Of a stretch of 64,000 bases of DNA, positions 16,421-23,551 are shown one piece after another. The notes below the pieces were generated by a model. The model did no database searches and was not told the DNA's origin. It worked only from the letters and a program-made list of their open reading frames with translations. The DNA is from Pseudomonas knackmussii B13 (GTDB taxonomy: Bacteria > Pseudomonadota > Gammaproteobacteria > Pseudomonadales > Pseudomonadaceae), in the NCBI RefSeq assembly GCF_000689415.1, contig NZ_HG322950.1, forward strand, positions 4,409,501 through 4,473,500, in the 5' to 3' direction. The position numbers and the translations under genes are program-made. Every line of letters begins with the position of its first letter. The first letter of the stretch is position 1.

Positions 16421-17452
16421 ATGCGCCTGACCGAACTCGACCAACGCCTCGCCGACCTCGGCGCGCTGCCCAAGCACCGCGCGCGGATGCTGCGTGCCTG
16501 GCTGCAGGGCCAGCCGCTGGACCTCGGCACGCGCCGCCAGGCGAGCGAGAACTTCCTGCCGCTGGCGGTGCGCAATGCCGTGCCCGAGCTGAGCGCGGCG
16601 CTCGACGGCCTGGCCCGCCTGCATTCCCGCCACCCGGCCGGCGACGGCTCCGAGCGCCTGCTGGTGAGCCTGGCCGACGGCCAGATGGTCGAGAGTGTGC
16701 TGCTGCCGCGCGGCGGTCTGTGCGTATCGACCCAGGTCGGCTGTGCGGTCGGTTGCCGTTTCTGCATGACCGGCAAGAGCGGTCTGCTGCGCCAGGTGCA
16801 CAGCAGCGAGATCGTCGCCCAGTTGGTCTTGGCGCGGCGACTGCGCCCGGTGAAGAAAGTGGTGTTCATGGGCATGGGCGAGCCGGCGCACAACCTCGAC
16901 AACGTGCTCGAAGCCATCGACATCTTCGGCAGCAGCGCCGGCATCGGCCACAAGAACCTGGTGTTCTCCACCGTCGGCGATCCGCGCGTGTTCGAGCGCC
17001 TGCCACAACAACAGGTGAAGCCGGCCCTCGCGCTTTCGCTGCACACCACCAAGGCCGAGCTGCGCGAGCACCTGCTGCCCAAGGCACCGAAGATCACCCC
17101 GGACGAACTGGTCGAACTGGGCGAAACCTACGCCCGCGAGGTCAGCTACCCGATCCAGTACCAGTGGACCCTGCTCAAGGGCGTCAACGATGGCCAGGAC
17201 GAGCTGGACGGCATCCTGCGCCTGCTCAAGGGCAAGTTCGCGGTGCTCAACCTGATCCCCTTCAACGCCCTGGAAGGCGACGCCTACCAGCGCCCGGACG
17301 GCGAGCGCATCGTCGAGATCGTCCGCTACCTGCACAGCCGCGGCGTGCTGACCAAGGTGCGCAACAGCGCCGGGCAGGACGTCGATGGCGGCTGCGGGCA
17401 ACTACGTGCCCGCACGGTAGAACGCCTGGACGTCCGCCAGCTGGACGCCTGA
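16421..17452 (+). CDS. RlmN-like radical SAM RNA methyltransferase
   Basis: This 343-residue enzyme has the radical SAM cluster motif CAVGCRFC (Cys108, Cys112, Cys115), the RlmN/Cfr signatures CVSTQVGC and MGMGEPAHNLDNV, and the C-terminal GGCGQLRAR whose cysteine holds the methyl intermediate. RlmN methylates C2 of an adenosine in 23S rRNA and some tRNAs. The sequence differs from standard RlmN in several places (short N terminus, DVDGGCGQL), so it may be a paralogue with another RNA target. It is convergent with the marR-type gene, 8 bp away. Confidence 0.82.
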   Translation: MRLTELDQRLADLGALPKHRARMLRAWLQGQPLDLGTRRQASENFLPLAVRNAVPELSAALDGLARLHSRHPAGDGSERLLVSLADGQMVESVLLPRGGLCVSTQVGCAVGCRFCMTGKSGLLRQVHSSEIVAQLVLARRLRPVKKVVFMGMGEPAHNLDNVLEAIDIFGSSAGIGHKNLVFSTVGDPRVFERLPQQQVKPALALSLHTTKAELREHLLPKAPKITPDELVELGETYAREVSYPIQYQWTLLKGVNDGQDELDGILRLLKGKFAVLNLIPFNALEGDAYQRPDGERIVEIVRYLHSRGVLTKVRNSAGQDVDGGCGQLRARTVERLDVRQLDA

Positions 17453-17460
17453 GTCGGGCA

Positions 17461-17892
17461 TCAGCCTTCGTCTTCGAGGTTCTCGCGCACCCGCTCCAGC
17501 AACGCCGCGAGTGCCTGCTTCTCTTCGGCGCTGAAGCCCTGCACCGCCACCTCGGACAGGCGCCGGCCCTGGCGCGCGACCACGCCGTATACCGTCTCCC
17601 CCGCCTCGCTCAGACTCAGGCAGAGGCTGCGCTTGTCCTGCTCGTCGGCGCTGGCGTCGAGCAACTCGCGCTGGCGCAGGCCCTGGATCAGCCGGGCGAT
17701 CTGCGCCTTGTCGCGCCCGCTGTGCTGCACCAGGTCACGCTGGGTCGCGCCCGGATGGCGGGCGAAAAAGCCCAGCACCTTGAACTCCATGTGCGTGAGC
17801 TCGTGGGGACCGTCGCGCAATTCGCGGTACTGCCGCGAGCGGTACAGGTGCATGACGGCGTGGATGAGTTCGAGCGGATCGTCGGTTTTCAC
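17461..17892 (-). CDS. MarR-family transcriptional regulator
   Basis: This 143-residue protein has a winged helix-turn-helix (about residues 47-95): TQRDLVQHSGRDKAQIARLIQGL followed by a wing with DKRSLCLSLSEAG. It starts at a GTG at 17892 and is divergent from the siderophore-interacting-protein gene. The intergenic region carries two identical-type palindromes GTTGACN3-4ATCAAC that probably bind it, giving autoregulation and control of the neighbour. The ligand is unknown. Confidence 0.87.
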   Translation of the reverse strand: MKTDDPLELIHAVMHLYRSRQYRELRDGPHELTHMEFKVLGFFARHPGATQRDLVQHSGRDKAQIARLIQGLRQRELLDASADEQDKRSLCLSLSEAGETVYGVVARQGRRLSEVAVQGFSAEEKQALAALLERVRENLEDEG

Positions 17893-17901
17893 GGCTATAT
17901 G

Positions 17902-17916
17902 GTTGACAATATCAAC
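17902..17916. promoter_or_regulatory. Operator 1, palindrome GTTGACAATATCAAC
   Basis: The arms GTTGA and TCAAC are perfect inverted repeats around a 5-base core. It lies 10 bp upstream of the GTG start of the marR-type gene, so a bound regulator would block its transcription. A second copy is centred 33 bp away, on the same DNA face (about three helical turns). Confidence 0.75.
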
Positions 17917-17934
17917 TACTAGTTCTTAGGATTT

Positions 17935-17949
17935 GTTGACATTATCAAC
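17935..17949. promoter_or_regulatory. Operator 2, palindrome GTTGACATTATCAAC
   Basis: This is the same element as at 17902-17916, with one base changed in the core (CAATA to CATTA). It lies 22 bp upstream of the ATG of the siderophore-interacting-protein gene. The pair explains co-regulation of both divergent genes. Confidence 0.75.
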
Positions 17950-17970
17950 CATAGCCCACGAGGGCAAGCC

Positions 17971-18708
17971 ATGACCCAAGCCACCGTACAACGCCGCGTC
18001 CAGCGCATCCGCCACGAACTGCGCATGCGCGAAGTCGAAGTCGTCCGCCGCGAGCGCATCAGCCCGCACTTCATCAGCCTCACCTTTGCCGGCGAAGCCC
18101 TGGCGGACTTCGTCTCCGCCGGTTTCGACGACCACATCAAGTTCATGTTCGACGACGCCGACGGCAACACCGTGCGCCGCGACTACACCCCGCGCCGCTT
18201 CGACCGACAGGCCCGCGAGCTGACCGTGGAATTTGCCCTGCACGGCGACGGCAAGGTCTGCCAATGGGCCGAGAATGCGCAGGTCGGCGATGCGGCAGTG
18301 ATCGGCGGGCCGCGCGGCTCGATGATCGTCCCCACCGATTTCGCCTGGCGCCTGCTGATCGCCGACGCCACCGGCCTGCCCGCCGTGCATCGCTGCCTGG
18401 AGGAACTGCCGGCCGGCACCCGCGCCATTGTCCTGCTGCAGGTCGAGGCCGCCGATCGTCGCGCGTTCGACAGCGCCGCCGATGTTCAACTGCAATGGTT
18501 CGATAGCAGCGAACAACTGCTGGCCGCCGTCGAGGCATTGCAACTGCCCGAAGGCGAAGGCTTCTGCTGGGGCGCCGGCGAGTCCGCCAGCATGGTCCGC
18601 GTGCGCAACCTGCTGACCCAGGAGAAGGGCCAGCTGAAGGAAACCATGCGCATCGCCGCCTACTGGCGCCAGGGCGAATCCGATCACCACGAGGAACTCA
18701 GCCAGTGA
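17971..18708 (+). CDS. Siderophore-interacting protein (SIP), NAD(P)H-dependent ferric-siderophore reductase type
   Basis: This 245-residue protein has the FAD-binding SIP fold with the motif RRDYTPRRFD (FAD binding) and GGPRGSMIVP, then the NAD(P)H-binding C-terminal half (LLIADATGLPAVHRCL; WGAGESASMVRVRNLL). Proteins of this family reduce ferric siderophores or ferric chelates in the cytoplasm. It is controlled from the palindromic divergent promoter shared with a MarR-type gene. Its stop overlaps a short frame that resembles a piece of methionine aminopeptidase. Confidence 0.87.
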   Translation: MTQATVQRRVQRIRHELRMREVEVVRRERISPHFISLTFAGEALADFVSAGFDDHIKFMFDDADGNTVRRDYTPRRFDRQARELTVEFALHGDGKVCQWAENAQVGDAAVIGGPRGSMIVPTDFAWRLLIADATGLPAVHRCLEELPAGTRAIVLLQVEAADRRAFDSAADVQLQWFDSSEQLLAAVEALQLPEGEGFCWGAGESASMVRVRNLLTQEKGQLKETMRIAAYWRQGESDHHEELSQ

Positions 18709-18842
18709 AACGCCCGCCGATCCGCCGCCGCACCCCGGCCGAACTCGACAAGGCGCTGCGGCTGGAGCCGGGCATGCTCTTTACCATCGAACCGATGATC
18801 TACGCCGGCCGCACGGAAACCCGCGAGCCGGCCGACGCCTGA
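18705..18842 (+). pseudogene. Possible remnant of a type I methionine aminopeptidase
   Basis: The GTG at 18705 overlaps the SIP stop (GTGA) and opens a 45-residue frame. Its middle part, LEPGMLFTIEPMIYAGRTET, closely resembles the conserved C-terminal segment of type I methionine aminopeptidases (L-PGM-FTIEPM--AG), including the metal-ligand glutamate. The rest of the enzyme, with its other metal ligands, is missing, and the flanking residues look random. It may be a decayed gene fragment or a small coupled frame; I cannot tell whether it is translated. Confidence 0.5.
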
Positions 18843-19110
18843 ATCCGCCGACCGGCCCATTGCCAGCGCGGCCGGCGCCCCAACTTCGCGCACCTTCCGC
18901 TGCTCCTTGCCCCGCCGCAGGCTGCACCCATTGCCGGCCGCCAGCGCTACGCGTGGTAACACCACCGGCTGACTCCAAGGGCAACCCCATCGCCAGGCAC
19001 CTGCACGCCCCGCGAGCTTGGCGGTGCGACGCCACTCGTCGTGAACCGGCACTGTCCTTGCAGTGCCCTCCTTGCAAGGAGAACCACCTCGGAGCCCTCC
19101 CGACGAAAGG

Positions 19111-19116
19111 GTTGCA
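19111..19116 (+). promoter_or_regulatory. Distal PutA operator-like site GTTGCA
   Basis: The hexamer GTTGCA followed by CC lies 237 bp upstream of the putA start. The same 8 bases GTTGCACC occur in the proximal pair. In enteric bacteria the PutA ribbon-helix-helix dimer binds GTTGCA. Confidence 0.5.
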
Positions 19117-19270
19117 CCTCGTCGCCTCGAAGGCGGTCCAGGCGCTCGGCCGGGCAGCCGGCCAAAACACTCAACAGCCTGCCATCACCGATGGCGAGCC
19201 CAGCAAAACCGGCCTCTGACAGGGAGAAACAGACTACCAACCGGACGTTCTGAAACCTGCGAAAGACGCG

Positions 19271-19286
19271 GTTGCACCTGGTTGCA
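19271..19286 (+). promoter_or_regulatory. Tandem PutA operator-like sites GTTGCA
   Basis: Two GTTGCACC copies start at 19271 and 19281, exactly 10 bp (one helical turn) apart and 67-82 bp upstream of the putA ATG. This is a fitting arrangement for cooperative binding of PutA ribbon-helix-helix dimers to their own promoter. Confidence 0.65.
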
Positions 19287-19352
19287 CCCGAGAATGCCGA
19301 CGTTTATATTCTCGCCACTTTGTCGTGCCCCTTTCCAAGAACAGGTAGAACC

Positions 19353-22300
19353 ATGGCCACCACCACCCTTGGCGTGAAACTTGACGACGCCACCCGTGAA
19401 CGCCTCAAGCAAGCCGCGCAGACCATCGAGCGCACCCCGCACTGGCTGATCAAGCAGGCCATCTTCAACTACCTGGAACAGATCGAAGGGGGCCTGAACC
19501 CCGCCGCCCACGCCGGCCTGGCAGCCGCAGCCGGCGAAGAATCGCTGGAAGCGCTGAGCGAACAGGGCCTGCAGGTGTTCCTCGAGTTCGCCGAGAGCAT
19601 CCTGCCGCAGTCCGTGCTGCGCGCCGCCATCACCTCGGCCTACCGCCGCCCGGAAACCGAAGCCCTGCCGATGCTGCTGGAGCAGGCGCGCCTGCCGCAG
19701 GCCCTGGCTGACGCGGCCAACAAGATGGCCCTGGGCATCGCCGAGAAGCTGCGCAACCAGAAGAGCGCCGGCGGCCGCCAGGGCCTGGTGCAGGGCCTGC
19801 TGCAGGAGTTCTCCCTGTCGTCCCAGGAAGGCGTGGCGCTGATGTGCCTGGCCGAGGCGCTGCTGCGCATCCCGGACAAGGCCACCCGCGACGCCCTGAT
19901 CCGCGACAAGATCGCCAACGGCAATTGGAGCCAGCACCTGGGCCAGAGCCCGTCGATGTTCGTCAACGCCGCCTCCTGGGGCCTGCTGATCACCGGCAAG
20001 CTGGTGTCCACCCACACCGAAGCGGGCATGACCTCCTCGCTCAACCGCATCATCGGCAAGAGCGGCGAGCCGCTGATCCGCAAGGGCGTGGACATGGCCA
20101 TGCGCCTGATGGGCGAGCAGTTCGTCACCGGCGAGACCATCGGTGAAGCCCTGGCCAATGCCACCACCATGGAGAGCAAGGGCTTCCGCTACTCCTACGA
20201 CATGCTCGGCGAAGCCGCGCTGACCGAGGAAGACGCCAAGCGCTACCTGGCCTCCTACGAGCAGGCCATCCACGCCATCGGCAAGGCCTCCCACGGCCGC
20301 GGCATCTACGAAGGCCCGGGCATCTCCATCAAGCTCTCGGCGCTGCACCCGCGCTACAGCCGCGCGCAGTACGACCGGGTGATGGAAGAGCTGTACCCGA
20401 CCCTGCTGAACCTCACGCAGATGGCCAAGCAGTACGACATCGGCCTGAACATCGACGCCGAGGAAGCCGACCGCCTGGAAATCTCCCTCGACCTGCTCGA
20501 GCGCCTGTGCTTCGAGCCGAGCCTGGCCGGCTGGAACGGCATCGGCTTCGTCATCCAGGCCTACCAGAAGCGCTGCCCGTACGTGATCGACTACGTCATC
20601 GACCTGGCCAAGCGCAGCCGCCACCGCCTGATGATCCGCCTGGTCAAGGGCGCCTACTGGGACAGCGAGATCAAGGCCGCCCAGGTCAACGGCCTGGAAG
20701 GCTACCCGGTCTACACCCGCAAGCCGTACACCGACGTCTCCTACATCGCCTGCGCGCGCAAGCTGCTGGCGGTGCCGGAAGCCATCTACCCGCAGTTCGC
20801 CACCCACAACGCCCACTCGCTGGCGGCCATCTACCAGATCGCCGGGCAGAACTACTACCCGGGCCAGTACGAGTTCCAGTGCCTGCACGGCATGGGCGAG
20901 CCCCTGTACGAGCAAGTGGTGGGCAAGGTCGCCGACGGCAAGTTCAACCGTCCGTGCCGCATCTACGCCCCGGTCGGCAGCCACGAGACGCTGCTGGCCT
21001 ACCTGGTCCGCCGCCTGCTGGAAAACGGCGCCAACACCAGCTTCGTCAACCGCATCGCCGACCACAGCATCTCCCTGCAGGACCTGGTCACCGACCCGGT
21101 GCAGCAAGTCGAGAAGATGGCCGCCCAGGAAGGCACCCTCGGCCTGCCGCACCCGCGCATCCCGCTGCCGCGTGACCTGTACGGCGACGCCCGGGCCAAC
21201 TCCGCCGGCCTCGACCTCGCCAACGAACACCGCCTCGGCTCGCTGAGCTCGGCGCTGCTCTCCAGCACCAACCACGCCTACGTCGCCCAGCCGGTGCTCG
21301 GCAACGACACCCCGGCGCCGCTGGCGGCCGAAGCCGTGCGCAACCCGGCCGACCACCGCGACCTCGTCGGCCAGGTGCACGAGGCCAGCGAAGCCGACGT
21401 CAAGGCCGCGCTGCTCTGCGCCCAGGCCAGCGGTCCGATCTGGCAGTCCACCCTGCCGGCCGAACGCGCCGCCGCGCTGGAGCGCGCCGCCGACCAGATG
21501 GAAGGCGAGATGCAGCAGCTGATGGGCCTGCTGGTGCGCGAGTCCGGCAAGACCTTCGCCAACGCCATCGCCGAAGTACGCGAGGCGGTGGACTTCCTGC
21601 GCTACTACGCAGCCCAGGCACGCGGCTTCGCCAACGACAGCCACCGTCCGCTGGGCCCGGTGGTGTGCATCAGCCCGTGGAACTTCCCGCTGGCGATCTT
21701 CAGCGGCCAGGTGGCCGCCGCCCTGGCCGCCGGCAACACCGTGCTGGCCAAGCCGGCCGAGCAGACCCCGCTGATCGCCGCGCAAGCCGTGCGCATCCTC
21801 ATCGAAGCCGGCCTTCCGTCCGGCGTGCTGCAACTGCTGCCGGGCCGCGGCGAAACCGTCGGTGCCCGCCTGGTGGGCGACGAGCGCGTGCGCGGCGTGA
21901 TGTTCACCGGCTCCACCGAGGTGGCCGGCATCCTCCAGCGCAACATCGCCGGCCGCCTGGATGCCCAGGGCCGCGCCATTCCGCTGATCGCCGAGACCGG
22001 CGGGATGAACGCCATGATCGTCGACTCCTCGGCCCTGGCCGAGCAGGTGGTGGTGGACGTGATCAACTCCGCCTTCGACAGCGCCGGCCAGCGCTGCTCG
22101 GCCCTGCGCGTGCTGTGCGTGCAGGCCGACGTGGCCGACCGCGTGGTGCAGATGCTCAAGGGCGCCATGGCCGAATACGCCATGGGCTCGCCGGAGCGCC
22201 TGAACGTCGACATCGGCCCGGTGATCGACGCCGAGGCCAAGGCCAACATCGACAAGCACATCCAGGCCATGCGCGACAAAGGCCGCAAGGTGTTCCAGGC

Positions 22301-23288
22301 CGCTCGCGTGAACGGCGAGGAGATCATGCGCGGCACCTTCGTCATGCCGACCCTGATCGAACTGGACAGCTTCGACGAGCTCAAGCGCGAGATCTTCGGC
22401 CCGGTGCTGCACCTGGTGCGCTACGAGCGCTCCGACCTCGACCAGCTGCTGGCGCAGATCAACGCCTCCGGCTACGGCCTGACCCTCGGCGTGCACACCC
22501 GCATCGACGAGACCATCAACCAGGTCGTCGAGGCCGCCCACGTCGGCAACCTCTACGTCAACCGCAACATCGTCGGCGCCGTGGTCGGCGTGCAGCCCTT
22601 CGGCGGCGAAGGCCTCTCCGGCACCGGCCCGAAGGCCGGCGGCCCGCTGTACCTGTACCGCCTGCTGTCGACCCGCCCGCGCGATGCGGTGGCCCAGCAA
22701 CTGGCCGGCGACGCCAAGCAGGCCCTGGAGCGCCCGGCCGAGCAGGCGAAAGCCCTGCAAGCCCTGCGCGACTGGGCTGGCAAGCAGGAGCCGGAACTGG
22801 CCAAGCTGGCCGCCGAGTTCGCCGAACTGGCGCAGAGCTACAGCTGCCACGTGCTGACCGGCCCGACCGGCGAGCGCAACACCTACACCCTGCTGCCGCG
22901 CGAACGCGTGCTGAACCTTGCCGAAGAGCGCAGCGACCTGCTGGTGCAACTGGCCGCGACCCTCGCGGTGGGCAGCCTGGTCGTATGGCCGGCGTCCCAG
23001 CGCGAGCTGCGCGACAGCCTGCCGAAGGACGTGCAGAAGCGCATTGAGCTGGTCAACGACTGGACCGCCGCCGACGCCGCCTTCGACGCCATCCTCCACC
23101 ACGGCGATTCCGACCAGCTGCGCGCAGTCTGCGAGCAGGCCGCCAAGCGCAAGGGCGCCATCGTCGGCGTGCACGGCCTGGCCAAGGGCGAAACCGACGT
23201 GCCGATGGAGCGCCTGCTGGTCGAGCACGCACTCAGCGTCAACACCGCCGCCGCGGGCGGCAACGCCAGCCTGATGACCATCGGCTGA
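19353..23288 (+). CDS. putA: PutA, trifunctional proline dehydrogenase / L-glutamate gamma-semialdehyde dehydrogenase / regulator
   Basis: This 1311-residue enzyme oxidises proline to glutamate. Residues about 2-45 are a ribbon-helix-helix DNA-binding domain (TTTLGVKLDDATRERLK), which makes it also an autorepressor. The FAD proline dehydrogenase barrel covers about 180-560 (RLVKGAYWDSEIK, YATHNAHS-type motif). The aldehyde dehydrogenase follows, with the catalytic Glu in ETGGMNAMIVD and the catalytic Cys in SAGQRCSALRV (about residue 915). The C-terminal region after about 1110 is the domain seen in long PutA proteins. The ATG at 19353 is chosen because it starts the ribbon-helix-helix. No putP transporter is adjacent. 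Confidence 0.96.
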   Translation: MATTTLGVKLDDATRERLKQAAQTIERTPHWLIKQAIFNYLEQIEGGLNPAAHAGLAAAAGEESLEALSEQGLQVFLEFAESILPQSVLRAAITSAYRRPETEALPMLLEQARLPQALADAANKMALGIAEKLRNQKSAGGRQGLVQGLLQEFSLSSQEGVALMCLAEALLRIPDKATRDALIRDKIANGNWSQHLGQSPSMFVNAASWGLLITGKLVSTHTEAGMTSSLNRIIGKSGEPLIRKGVDMAMRLMGEQFVTGETIGEALANATTMESKGFRYSYDMLGEAALTEEDAKRYLASYEQAIHAIGKASHGRGIYEGPGISIKLSALHPRYSRAQYDRVMEELYPTLLNLTQMAKQYDIGLNIDAEEADRLEISLDLLERLCFEPSLAGWNGIGFVIQAYQKRCPYVIDYVIDLAKRSRHRLMIRLVKGAYWDSEIKAAQVNGLEGYPVYTRKPYTDVSYIACARKLLAVPEAIYPQFATHNAHSLAAIYQIAGQNYYPGQYEFQCLHGMGEPLYEQVVGKVADGKFNRPCRIYAPVGSHETLLAYLVRRLLENGANTSFVNRIADHSISLQDLVTDPVQQVEKMAAQEGTLGLPHPRIPLPRDLYGDARANSAGLDLANEHRLGSLSSALLSSTNHAYVAQPVLGNDTPAPLAAEAVRNPADHRDLVGQVHEASEADVKAALLCAQASGPIWQSTLPAERAAALERAADQMEGEMQQLMGLLVRESGKTFANAIAEVREAVDFLRYYAAQARGFANDSHRPLGPVVCISPWNFPLAIFSGQVAAALAAGNTVLAKPAEQTPLIAAQAVRILIEAGLPSGVLQLLPGRGETVGARLVGDERVRGVMFTGSTEVAGILQRNIAGRLDAQGRAIPLIAETGGMNAMIVDSSALAEQVVVDVINSAFDSAGQRCSALRVLCVQADVADRVVQMLKGAMAEYAMGSPERLNVDIGPVIDAEAKANIDKHIQAMRDKGRKVFQAARVNGEEIMRGTFVMPTLIELDSFDELKREIFGPVLHLVRYERSDLDQLLAQINASGYGLTLGVHTRIDETINQVVEAAHVGNLYVNRNIVGAVVGVQPFGGEGLSGTGPKAGGPLYLYRLLSTRPRDAVAQQLAGDAKQALERPAEQAKALQALRDWAGKQEPELAKLAAEFAELAQSYSCHVLTGPTGERNTYTLLPRERVLNLAEERSDLLVQLAATLAVGSLVVWPASQRELRDSLPKDVQKRIELVNDWTAADAAFDAILHHGDSDQLRAVCEQAAKRKGAIVGVHGLAKGETDVPMERLLVEHALSVNTAAAGGNASLMTIG

Positions 23289-23290
23289 TG

Positions 23291-23322
23291 AAAAAGGCGG
23301 CGGCCCTACCCGGGCCGCCGCC
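23291..23322 (-). terminator. Intrinsic terminator reading leftward
   Basis: The inverted repeat GGCGGCGGCCC / GGGCCGCCGCC with a 5-base loop is followed, on the minus strand, by TTTTT (23295-23291). It therefore terminates transcripts coming from the metal ATPase gene on the right, and its hairpin also sits directly behind putA. Confidence 0.75.
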
Positions 23323-23463
23323 GGCTCCACTCGCGCCCTTGGGCGCATACCGCGGTACACCGAAACCGGGGGCTACCCGCCCGGTACTGCGGCCCTTCCC
23401 TTCTGGCATCTACATGCCTGCGCCTGCCCACCCGGCAGGCGCCGCGACGGGGCTACCCGCCCC

Positions 23464-23527
23464 TAGGAGCTAGCTTCCTCGCGAACGGCTCCCTGCCGAA
23501 TCGGTTCGCGAGCAAGCTCGCTCCTAC
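23464..23527. repeat. REP-type inverted pair between putA and the metal ATPase gene
   Basis: Two arms, TAGGAGCTAGCTTCCTCGCGAAC and its near reverse complement ending GCTCGCTCCTA, face each other over about 18 bp. The same class occurs at 51312-51377. A direct repeat GGGCTACCCGCCC also lies just left of it. Confidence 0.7.
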
Positions 23528-23551
23528 AGGGTCCATCCCCGCAGCCCCCAG

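Larger units (their letters stand above)
18843..19352. other. putA upstream region without genes
   Basis: These 510 bp contain only frames of unnatural composition. The recognisable signals are three GTTGCA hexamers (19111, 19271, 19281), which match the PutA operator known from E. coli, and a short palindrome CTTGCAAG near 19071-19078. Confidence 0.6.

Noticed and set aside
18860..19219. Possible 119-residue gene upstream of putA
   Set aside because: Proline/alanine/arginine-rich translation without RBS or recognisable family, and it overlaps the putative putA operator region.
19185..23360. A 1391-codon open frame opposite putA
   Set aside because: It is the antisense shadow of the high-GC putA gene; its translation is Ala/Gly/Val/His-rich without domains, while PutA on the other strand is certain.
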